Below, piece after piece: positions 1 to 5,428 of a stretch of 5,428 bases of DNA. The first letter of the stretch is position 1. Each line of letters opens with the position of its first letter. The DNA lies in the NCBI GenBank assembly GCA_003562555.1, contig PWUO01000100.1:1-5428 (forward strand), read 5' to 3'. Both the position numbers and the translations under genes were made by a program. The stretch comes from Dehalococcoidia bacterium. GTDB taxonomy: Bacteria > Chloroflexota > Dehalococcoidia > GIF9 > AB-539-J10. The notes beneath the pieces were generated by a model, which made no database searches, was not told the DNA's origin, and saw nothing but the letters and a program-made list of their open reading frames with translations.

Positions 1-2140
1 CCTCCAGATAGCACATCTTCCGAACACGTTCATCTCATGCGAGTTCACGGCCACCTTTCCCGAGGATCAGTGCAAGGTGCACGTACTGGTGTACCAGATT
101 ACCGAGCAGCAGTTCCGTGATCTTGATGCACTGCGTCAGAACCTATACAACTTTGTGAGGTACATGGACGAGCATCACATCGCCCATGCGGTCGCCCACC
201 CGCTCTACTCCGTGAACAACAAGCTCACCAACGCACACTTCGAGCGACTCCTGCTCCTGTTCGACCTCTTCGAGCTTAACGGATTCCGGAGTCCCGAGGT
301 GAACCACAGGTTGCGAGCCACCGTCGAACAGGTCACCGCAGGACGACTGGAGGAACTGGCGGACCGACATCGCATCCGCAAGCCCAGGGTGGATCCATCC
401 CGCAAACACCTGATATCCGGTTCCGATGACCACTCGGGCCTGTACATCGCACGAAGTTACACGGCTAACCCGGGAGACGAACCTTCACACTTCTTCGTCC
501 ATCCCGAGTTGAGCCATGCACACGCCGCTCCCTCCGACCCGGGCCACCTTGGCTATGCCATATATTCGATCCTGTACCAGCACATCGAGAAGAAGGTGAA
601 CATCGATCGGTATCTCGCCCGAAACGAGACCCTCCGACACATGTCACAACTTCTCACTATGAAGAAGACTGCACCGCCTTCGAAAGGCTACTCGCTGCTG
701 CTCAGACTGTTTGGTCTTCGACGACGTCACAAGAACAACACCGAGAAACTGCTGCGCAAGACACTGCGGCGGATGCCCGGGATCACCCGGAACCTCACTC
801 CCGACAATGCACACCAGCGCTGGTTCACCATGGTATCGACCACCGTCGATGAGAATGTCAAAGAGCTGCTCGATTACACGATTGACGAGTTGAAAGCCGG
901 GAACGTCTTCAACATCGTCAACGGAATCAGTTCCATATCGTCGCTGTACGTGGTGACAATTCCATACTACATCGCGTACAAGGCGTTCCAGGATACGAGG
1001 CAATTCGCAGAACGCCTGACAGTTATCGATTCACCACCACGCAAACCCAGAGCGGTGCACCTCAGTGACACGTATTATGAGATCAATGGCGTGGCGAAGA
1101 GCCTGCAACAGATGACCCTGCACGCGAGAACGCTTGGACTGGACTACACGTTCGTCACCTGTGCCGACAGAGAGAGTCTGCACGGAGAGAAGGTGTTCCG
1201 TCCGGTGAAAGTGTACGATCTGCCGGAGTATCCCGAGATGAAGCTCGCCTGTCCTCCGGTACTCGATGTCGTCGACTACTGTTTCCGTGAGGACTTCACA
1301 CATATCCATGCCGCCACTCCAGGACCGGTGGGGCTGACCGGACTGCTGGTCTCCAAGTTGCTGAACCGTCCGTTCTTCACCACGTACCACACGGCACTGC
1401 CACAATACGCGACGCACCTCACAGGAGATCAGTCGCTGGAAGGCCTGATCTGGATCTACCTGAGGTGGTTCTACAACCAGGCGGACACGGTGCTGACTCC
1501 GTCCCAGGCGTATCGCGAGGAACTCATCGCCAATGGTATCGCTCCTCACAAGGTGCTTGTCATGCCTCACGGTGTGGACACGGAAGTATTCACTCCCAGG
1601 GACTGGAGTCGGAACGGCGACGTGTTCCAGTTGCTCTATGTTGGCCGCGTCTCCCGTGAGAAGAACCTTGATATCCTCGGTGAGGCGCTGAGGATGCTGG
1701 GCCGATCTGACGTTCACCTGACGATCGTCGGTGACGGACCCTATCGCAATGAACTGATGAGCGAACTGGCGGACCTTAACGTGACATTTACGGGCTACAT
1801 CGAAGGGCGGGAACTGATCGACACGTATCAGTCTGCCGACCTGTTCGTATTCCCCTCGACGACAGACACCTTTGGCTGCGTCATACTCGAGGCACATGCG
1901 AGTGCAGTACCGACCATCGTCACCGATGTCGGCGGCCCACGCGACATCGTCATCCCCGGAGAGACCGGTGTCGTGGTTCAGGGGCGCGACGCACAGGCGC
2001 TGCAGGAGGCCATTAACACCATGCTGGATCGTGACCGCCTGATGAGGATGGGACTTCGTGCGCGCCAGGTGGTTGAGGCCAAGAGCTTCGACCGCACCTT
2101 CCTCGAATACTGGGACTGTTACCGACAGGTCTCCAGATAG
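1..2140 (+). CDS. PHP-domain / GT4 glycosyltransferase fusion protein (5' end outside window)
   Basis: The reading frame is open from base 2, so the true start lies upstream and 712 codons are visible before the TAG at 2138-2140. A GTG at 77 is inside the conserved PHP domain and is not the start. Residues here count from the codon at base 2. Residues 1 to about 195 look like the later part of a PHP metal-dependent phosphoesterase domain: Glu14 (CEFTATF), His27 (KVHVLVY), His66 (VAHPL) and SDDH at 141-144. Residues about 196-345 are a basic then hydrophobic helical linker. Residues about 350-700 form a GT-B fold family 4 glycosyltransferase: SDTYYEINGVAKS (355-367), YHTALP (462-467), MPHGVD (521-526), VGRVSREKNLD (547-557), VGDGP (576-580) and TDTFGCVILEA (621-631). 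The last motif is a D-x7-E form of the usual E-x7-E donor-binding motif. The GT half resembles the MgtA/SqdX group that makes glycolipids or mannosides. Acceptor and sugar donor are unknown. It converges on phoU with a 22-base gap. Confidence 0.9.
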   Translation, partial: LQIAHLPNTFISCEFTATFPEDQCKVHVLVYQITEQQFRDLDALRQNLYNFVRYMDEHHIAHAVAHPLYSVNNKLTNAHFERLLLLFDLFELNGFRSPEVNHRLRATVEQVTAGRLEELADRHRIRKPRVDPSRKHLISGSDDHSGLYIARSYTANPGDEPSHFFVHPELSHAHAAPSDPGHLGYAIYSILYQHIEKKVNIDRYLARNETLRHMSQLLTMKKTAPPSKGYSLLLRLFGLRRRHKNNTEKLLRKTLRRMPGITRNLTPDNAHQRWFTMVSTTVDENVKELLDYTIDELKAGNVFNIVNGISSISSLYVVTIPYYIAYKAFQDTRQFAERLTVIDSPPRKPRAVHLSDTYYEINGVAKSLQQMTLHARTLGLDYTFVTCADRESLHGEKVFRPVKVYDLPEYPEMKLACPPVLDVVDYCFREDFTHIHAATPGPVGLTGLLVSKLLNRPFFTTYHTALPQYATHLTGDQSLEGLIWIYLRWFYNQADTVLTPSQAYREELIANGIAPHKVLVMPHGVDTEVFTPRDWSRNGDVFQLLYVGRVSREKNLDILGEALRMLGRSDVHLTIVGDGPYRNELMSELADLNVTFTGYIEGRELIDTYQSADLFVFPSTTDTFGCVILEAHASAVPTIVTDVGGPRDIVIPGETGVVVQGRDAQALQEAINTMLDRDRLMRMGLRARQVVEAKSFDRTFLEYWDCYRQVSR

Positions 2141-2162
2141 GCACGCGGGTCAGGTCGACCCA

Positions 2163-2828
2163 CTAGTAGTTTGAGGCACGCAGCGCATCGATCTTCCCGG
2201 TCACCGTGTAGACGGTGCGCTCGCAGATATTGGTCACCCTGTCCGCGCAGCGCTCCAGGTTATGCGCAACCCAGATAAGCCGCGTGGCACGCGTTATCGT
2301 CTTCGGGTCCTCAAGCATGAAGGTCAACAACTCACGGTACACCTGGTCGTAGAGGGCGTCGACGATGTCATCCTCAGCACTGATCTGGATAGCCGCAGCT
2401 GCATCCTTTCGCACGAACGCCTCAATGCTCCGTCTCAGCATGTCACGGGTCTTCTCAGCCATTCGCGGGATATCGATCAGCGGCTTGAGCGGCGGCTCAT
2501 CACCAATCATAACCGCGATCTTCCCGATGCCCTCTGCATGGTCACCGATACGCTCCATCTCATCGAGCACGTGGATTATCGACAGGATGAGCCTGAGATC
2601 ACCCGCAACCGGCTGCTGCGTGACGATAAGCTGAACGCAACGTTCCTCGATATCCAGGCACTTACGATCTACCACCGCGTCGTCAGCGATGACCTGCCGC
2701 GCCAGATCAAGGTCCCTCTCCCGAAGCGCGAGTATCGACCGGGCGAGCGCCTTGTCGACCATGCTGCTCAGCACGATGATCTCATCCAGGAGACTTCGCA
2801 GGTGCTGGCTATAGATTTCACGCGGCAT
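2163..2828 (-). CDS. phoU: Phosphate transport system regulatory protein PhoU
   Basis: This 221-residue all-helical protein has the usual PhoU length and both PhoU repeats. Each repeat carries an acidic metal-binding ExxxD motif: E92-D96 within DEMERIGDHAEG (89-100), and E192-D196 within NLERCADRVTN (190-200). Supporting acidic clusters lie at D49/D50/D54 and E152-D154/D157. In known systems PhoU is a cytoplasmic peripheral protein that connects the PstSCAB transporter with the PhoR-type sensor kinase and represses the Pho response when phosphate is plentiful. The ATG start is supported by a GGAG ribosome site (CTCC on the plus strand at 2836-2839), 7 bases upstream. Unlike the classical pstSCAB-phoU order, the gene is transcribed away from pstS. 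The family assignment is secure; the interaction partners here are inferred. Confidence 0.96.
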   Translation of the reverse strand: MPREIYSQHLRSLLDEIIVLSSMVDKALARSILALRERDLDLARQVIADDAVVDRKCLDIEERCVQLIVTQQPVAGDLRLILSIIHVLDEMERIGDHAEGIGKIAVMIGDEPPLKPLIDIPRMAEKTRDMLRRSIEAFVRKDAAAAIQISAEDDIVDALYDQVYRELLTFMLEDPKTITRATRLIWVAHNLERCADRVTNICERTVYTVTGKIDALRASNY

Positions 2829-2845
2829 AATCCGACTCCGTAGCG

Positions 2846-2865
2846 TGCCTGGCAGCGCCCAGGCA
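2846..2865 (-). other. Inverted repeat (possible mRNA hairpin) in the phoU leader
   Basis: TGCCTGG (2846-2852) and CCAGGCA (2859-2865) form a perfect 7-bp inverted repeat around a 6-base loop. On the phoU transcript it would fold 6 bases upstream of the GGAG ribosome site. No T-run follows, so it is not a terminator. It could affect translation or mRNA stability, or be a protein-binding dyad. The pairing is seen directly; the function is inferred. Confidence 0.45.
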
Positions 2866-2912
2866 GGACCTCAAATCGCCCAACTACTACTCAGAACGAT
2901 GCGATGTGCATT

Positions 2913-2942
2913 ATTGTAAACCACGACCGTACTGCAGGCCAA
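2913..2942 (-). promoter_or_regulatory. Candidate sigma70-type promoter for phoU
   Basis: Read on the minus strand, a -35-like TTGGCC (2942-2937, 4 of 6 to consensus) is followed after 18 bases by a -10-like TACAAT (2918-2913, 5 of 6). Transcription would start near 2905, giving a leader of roughly 75-80 bases that includes the 2846-2865 inverted repeat. The 11-bp Pho-like repeats lie behind this promoter, beyond its -35, and face pstS. Identified by eye, so moderate confidence only. Confidence 0.4.
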
Positions 2943-2975
2943 CCGCTCGGAAACCATGCAGGACGGCGCGAACAG

Positions 2976-3019
2976 TCTTTACCCAATCTTAACACCGCCC
3001 TAAACGCGCCTTAAGGTTG
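2976..3019 (+). promoter_or_regulatory. Putative Pho box: four tandem 11-bp direct repeats upstream of pstS
   Basis: Four units follow each other at an exact 11-base period, with cores TCTTTAC (2976), TCTTAAC (2987), CCCTAAA (2998) and CCTTAAG (3009). The consensus is YCYTWA, with C at position 2, T at position 4 and A at position 6 in all four. The flanking 11-mers on either side do not fit. An 11-base period of 6-7-base cores is the hallmark of OmpR-family PhoB/PhoP operators. The TTAACA at 2989-2994 equals the Bacillus PhoP hexamer consensus TT(A/T/C)ACA. The last 7-base core ends 10 bases before the proposed -10 box, as in PhoB-activated promoters where the operator takes the place of the -35. 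No PhoB/PhoP gene is in the window, so the regulator is inferred. Confidence 0.7.
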
Positions 3020-3025
3020 CGCCGC

Positions 3026-3031
3026 TAGACT
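3026..3031 (+). promoter_or_regulatory. Candidate -10 box of the pstS promoter
   Basis: TAGACT matches TATAAT at 4 of 6 positions. No good -35 lies 16-18 bases upstream; that space is filled by the tandem repeats, as expected for an activator-dependent promoter. The start site would be near 3038, giving a leader of about 40 bases to the pstS TTG. Confidence 0.5.
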
Positions 3032-3063
3032 ACCTTCGATATCAACGGAAGAAGACTGATAAT

Positions 3064-3070
3064 GAGGAGG
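3064..3070 (+). promoter_or_regulatory. Strong ribosome-binding site fixing the pstS TTG start
   Basis: GAGGAGG lies 8 bases before the TTG at 3079. A TAG in the same frame at 3076-3078 rules out any earlier start. The next in-frame ATG (3103) is too far from this site and would remove the basic N-terminal part of the signal peptide. Confidence 0.85.
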
Positions 3071-3078
3071 AATCATAG

Positions 3079-3981
3079 TTGAACGCTATCACCAGAAAAT
3101 GGATGTGCCGGCTGGCCACACTGCTTGCCGCCGGTCTCATCCCCGCTTTGCTCGGCTGCACTGCGGCACAGCAGAACTACGACGGATTGTCAGGGACGTT
3201 CGACATCACCGGCTCGAACACAGTAACCCCGCTCTCAACGATGTGGGCAGAAGAATTCATGACCGCTCATCCCGGAGTCAATATCTCGATCTCGGGTCCC
3301 GGTTCGGGTGCGGGAATCGCCGCGCTCATCGACAGCATGACGGACATCTGCCAATCGTCGCGCCTGATACGCTCGAGCGAGATAGATCAGGCAAGAGAAA
3401 GGGGCGTTGAGCCGTACGAGATCATCGTCGCGAGCGACGGTCTGGCGGTAGCGGTGCATCCCGCGAATCCCGTCTCGGAACTCACCATCGAGCAGTTGTC
3501 AGCGATCTACACCGGACAGATCACCAACTGGAGGGAAGTAGGAGGCAACGACGGTCCGATTGTCGCACTGGCACGGGATACGAACTCTGGCACCCACGTA
3601 TTCTTCAAGGAACACGTGGTGCAAATGGACGGCCTTACCACCAGGGACAGCAGTCTCGAGTATGGAACCAACGTACAATTGCTGCCATCGACTTCGGCAG
3701 GCGTCACTGAGACAGCGCAGAACGTCAACGCCATCTTCTATCCGGGACTCGGCTACGTCACGAGCGACATCAAGGTAGCGGGAATCAAGCGCACAGCGGA
3801 CGACGCTGCCGTCATGCCCAGCATTGACACCGTACTGGACGGCAGCTATGCGGTGGCTCGCCCCTTGCTCTACTACACGGACGGCGAGCCTGCGGGACTG
3901 GTTAAGGACTTCGTGGACTTCTGCCTCTCGGACGAGGGGCAGGCCATGGTAGCCGCGAGCGGCTACGTGCCGGTGAAGTAG
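3079..3981 (+). CDS. pstS: Phosphate ABC transporter substrate-binding lipoprotein PstS
   Basis: This 300-residue extracytoplasmic phosphate-binding protein delivers inorganic phosphate to the PstCA channel. Residues 1-26 are a lipoprotein signal peptide: a basic start (R6, K7, R11), a hydrophobic core, and lipobox LLGC with the lipidated cysteine at 27. The mature part shows the phosphate-binding loops of the PstS family: GSNT (45-48), GSGAGI (75-80), SSR (93-95) and DTNSGT (167-172). It also has the family's conserved stretches GLAVAVHPANP (121-131), ITNWREVGG (148-156) and GLGYVTSD (223-230). The start is TTG, fixed by a strong ribosome site and an in-frame stop just upstream. It is the first gene of the operon, preceded by tandem Pho-box-like repeats, so phosphate-starvation induction is likely. 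pstC follows after 35 bases. Confidence 0.96.
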   Translation: MNAITRKWMCRLATLLAAGLIPALLGCTAAQQNYDGLSGTFDITGSNTVTPLSTMWAEEFMTAHPGVNISISGPGSGAGIAALIDSMTDICQSSRLIRSSEIDQARERGVEPYEIIVASDGLAVAVHPANPVSELTIEQLSAIYTGQITNWREVGGNDGPIVALARDTNSGTHVFFKEHVVQMDGLTTRDSSLEYGTNVQLLPSTSAGVTETAQNVNAIFYPGLGYVTSDIKVAGIKRTADDAAVMPSIDTVLDGSYAVARPLLYYTDGEPAGLVKDFVDFCLSDEGQAMVAASGYVPVK

Positions 3982-4016
3982 TCCTGTAGAATCACCGCGT
4001 ATCGGGTTGAGCACAA

Positions 4017-4961
4017 ATGGCAAGAACGAACGGCTCGGAGAATAGTACCAATGCCGGAATCCTCAAGGGATTCCGGCGCCGTTCTCGTGCTCGCGAACGG
4101 CTGATCGAGACCGTTATCCTGGCCAACGGGCTCATTGCCATCGTGGTGCTCGTCGGAGTCCTCCTGCTCCTCCTGCGCACAGGCCTGCCCGTCTTCTCTC
4201 ACACCGCGCCCTGGGACTTCTTCTTAGGCACCCGATGGTACCCCGTGTCCGAGCCACCAACCTTCGGCATCATGCCCTTCTTCATCTCGACGCTCTGGGT
4301 CGCCGGCATTTCGACGCTGATAGCAATTCCGCTGGGCGTAGGGTGCGCCGCATATCTTGCTGAGGTAGCCCCGGCCAGTGTCAGGGAAACCGTGAAGCCC
4401 GTCGTCGAGATCCTCGCGGGGATACCCTCTGTGGTCATGGGTTTCATCGGACTGGCGTTGCTTTCTCCCTACGTCCAGAGTCTGTTCAACCTTAACACGG
4501 GACTTTGCGGCCTGACGGCGGCAATCATGCTCTCCCTCATGAGTCTCCCCGTTATCGTCAGCGTGTCCGAGGACGCGTTGAACGCAGTACCTCACTCGTT
4601 CCGTGAGGCCTCCTACGCCCTGGGCGCAACGAAGTGGGAGACGATTATCCACGTCTGCATTCCCGGAGCCATCTCCGGCATCGCCGCTTCGATCATGCTT
4701 GGCGTCGGACGCGCCATAGGAGAGACGATGACGGTGTTGATGGTCGCAGGTGGCGCCTTGGCGGTGCCCGCATCACCAACGGATCCCATGATGCCGATGA
4801 CTGCGGCAATCGCCTCGGGCATCGGAAACGCGGTGCGCGGAGGGCCACAATACCAGGCGCTCTTCGCAATAGGCATCGTGCTGTTCGTCATGACGCTGTT
4901 CGTGAATCTCATCGCCGACAGGGTTCTCGAGCGACAGAAACGCAAGTTCGCCCGGACGTGA
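4017..4961 (+). CDS. pstC: Phosphate ABC transporter permease PstC
   Basis: This 314-residue inner-membrane permease pairs with PstA to form the phosphate channel. A hydrophilic, basic N-terminus (residues 1-29) leads into a first membrane helix at about 31-53, then a short external loop. The ABC permease domain with about five further helices starts near residue 85. Family marks include AGIPSVVMG (134-142), the cytoplasmic EAA-type coupling loop starting EASYALGA (197-204) and reaching IPGAISGI (215-222), and GRAIGET (231-237). The ATG at 4017 has only a weak ribosome site (GAG at 4009-4011), and no in-frame ATG, GTG or TTG occurs again before the first membrane helix. A strong inverted repeat lies in codons 13-21. 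The gene sits between pstS and pstA in one operon. Confidence 0.96.
   Translation: MARTNGSENSTNAGILKGFRRRSRARERLIETVILANGLIAIVVLVGVLLLLLRTGLPVFSHTAPWDFFLGTRWYPVSEPPTFGIMPFFISTLWVAGISTLIAIPLGVGCAAYLAEVAPASVRETVKPVVEILAGIPSVVMGFIGLALLSPYVQSLFNLNTGLCGLTAAIMLSLMSLPVIVSVSEDALNAVPHSFREASYALGATKWETIIHVCIPGAISGIAASIMLGVGRAIGETMTVLMVAGGALAVPASPTDPMMPMTAAIASGIGNAVRGGPQYQALFAIGIVLFVMTLFVNLIADRVLERQKRKFART
4053..4077 (+). other. Perfect 10-bp inverted repeat (mRNA hairpin) in the pstC 5' coding region
   Basis: GCCGGAATCC (4053-4062) pairs perfectly with GGATTCCGGC (4068-4077) around the 5-base loop TCAAG; a T-G wobble can tighten the loop further. It encodes part of the poorly conserved cytoplasmic N-terminus of PstC. 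It begins 36 bases after the start of pstC. No T-run follows, so it is not a classical terminator. A role in mRNA stability or in lowering pstC translation relative to pstS is inferred. Confidence 0.6.
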
Positions 4962-4968
4962 CACAACT

Positions 4969-5428
4969 ATGATGCGACGACACGTCACTCAACGACTGGC
5001 CTTCGGCCTGCTCATCGCTGCTACTGCAGTGGTAGTTCTGCCGGTTGTGCTCATTATTATCTACATGGCAATCGAAGGCGCTCCCGCACTCTCATGGGAG
5101 TTCTTCTCTGCAGCGCCACGAATGGCCGGAAAGGAAGGCGGCATATTCCCCGCCATTATTGGAACCTTCTATCTCATGATCGGCACGATAGTGTTTGCCC
5201 TGCCCGTTGGCGTACTTGCAGGCATCTACCTCACCGAGTATGCGAAGGATAACTGGCTGACCCGCACCATCAACCTCGCTATCCTCAATCTCGCCGGTGT
5301 ACCCAGCATCGTGTTCGGCCTGTTCGGACTCGGAGTGTTCGTCATGCTGTTTCAGTTCGGCATGTCACTGCTGGCCGCAAGCCTGACCCTGGCGTGCCAG
5401 GCTCTGGCGATGACCATCACGACATCTA
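4969..5428 (+). CDS. pstA: Phosphate ABC transporter permease PstA (3' end outside window)
   Basis: 153 complete codons are visible and the frame is still open at the right edge. The product is the second membrane subunit of the Pst phosphate importer. A short basic N-terminus (MMRRHVTQR) precedes a membrane helix at about 11-35. The permease core begins at GGIFPAIIGTF (57-67) and continues through PVGVLAGIYLTEYA (79-92) to LAGVPSIVFGLFGLG (108-122), the PstA counterpart of the AGIPSVVMG motif of PstC. The coupling loop and C-terminal helices lie beyond the window. Two consecutive ATG codons (4969 and 4972) could each be the start. The ribosome site is weak and only 7 bases separate it from the pstC stop, so translational coupling to pstC is likely. 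pstB would be expected downstream. Confidence 0.94.
   Translation, partial: MMRRHVTQRLAFGLLIAATAVVVLPVVLIIIYMAIEGAPALSWEFFSAAPRMAGKEGGIFPAIIGTFYLMIGTIVFALPVGVLAGIYLTEYAKDNWLTRTINLAILNLAGVPSIVFGLFGLGVFVMLFQFGMSLLAASLTLACQALAMTITTS

Noticed and set aside
77..79. GTG as the start of the glycosyltransferase
   Set aside because: The frame stays open to the window edge, and the residues before it (CEFTATFPED) belong to the conserved PHP domain, so the gene starts upstream of the window.
1031..1897. Long open frame on the minus strand (288 codons) inside the glycosyltransferase gene
   Set aside because: It lies wholly antisense to strongly conserved GT4 motifs and its translation shows no recognisable domain; it is a shadow of the real gene's codon bias.
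2147..2161. GGGTC/GACCC dyad as a bidirectional terminator
   Set aside because: Only 5 bp of stem and no T-run on either strand, so it does not meet the usual intrinsic-terminator pattern.
2262..2843. Plus-strand open frame (193 codons) opposite phoU
   Set aside because: Antisense to a clear full-length PhoU and lacking domain features; it reflects phoU codon use.
2899..2911. ATGC-GATGT-GCAT imperfect palindrome near the predicted phoU start site
   Set aside because: Arms of only 4 bases; expected by chance and not tied to any known operator.
3987..3992. TAGAAT as a -10 box for an internal pstC promoter
   Set aside because: No acceptable -35 hexamer lies 16-19 bases upstream and there is no properly spaced extended -10 TG, so it is probably chance.

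Overview
This window holds the start of a phosphate-specific transport (Pst) locus, with a large glycosyltransferase gene converging on it. The layout is: a 5'-truncated (+) gene fusing a PHP metallo-phosphoesterase-like domain to a GT4 glycosyltransferase (1-2140); phoU on the minus strand (2163-2828); a 250-base divergent control region (2829-3078); then pstS, pstC and the first two fifths or so of pstA, all (+), with pstA running off the right edge. pstB would be expected next, outside the window.

The organism is a bacterium with moderately GC-rich DNA. PstS carries a lipoprotein signal peptide with a lipobox ending at Cys27. That suits a monoderm-like or Chloroflexota-type envelope better than a classical proteobacterium with a soluble periplasmic PstS. 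The sequence alone does not fix the phylum.

PstS captures phosphate outside the membrane, PstC and PstA form the transmembrane channel, and PhoU links transporter state to Pho signalling. The control region can be read in some detail. Upstream of pstS are four tandem 11-bp direct repeats (2976-3019) that look like a PhoB/PhoP operator. The last 7-base core ends exactly 10 bases before a plausible -10 box (3026-3031), which is the textbook geometry of an activator-dependent Pho promoter. pstS then starts at TTG behind a strong GAGGAGG ribosome site, with an in-frame stop directly before it. phoU points the other way and has its own plausible sigma70-type promoter without Pho repeats, so it may be expressed independently of phosphate starvation.

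The most noteworthy items are the Pho operator, a perfect 10-bp hairpin inside the first codons of pstC that could set the PstS:PstC ratio, and the PHP-glycosyltransferase fusion beside a Pho locus. The fusion raises the untested idea of a link to phosphate-sparing membrane or envelope glycolipid synthesis. No RNA genes, mobile elements or CRISPR arrays were seen.
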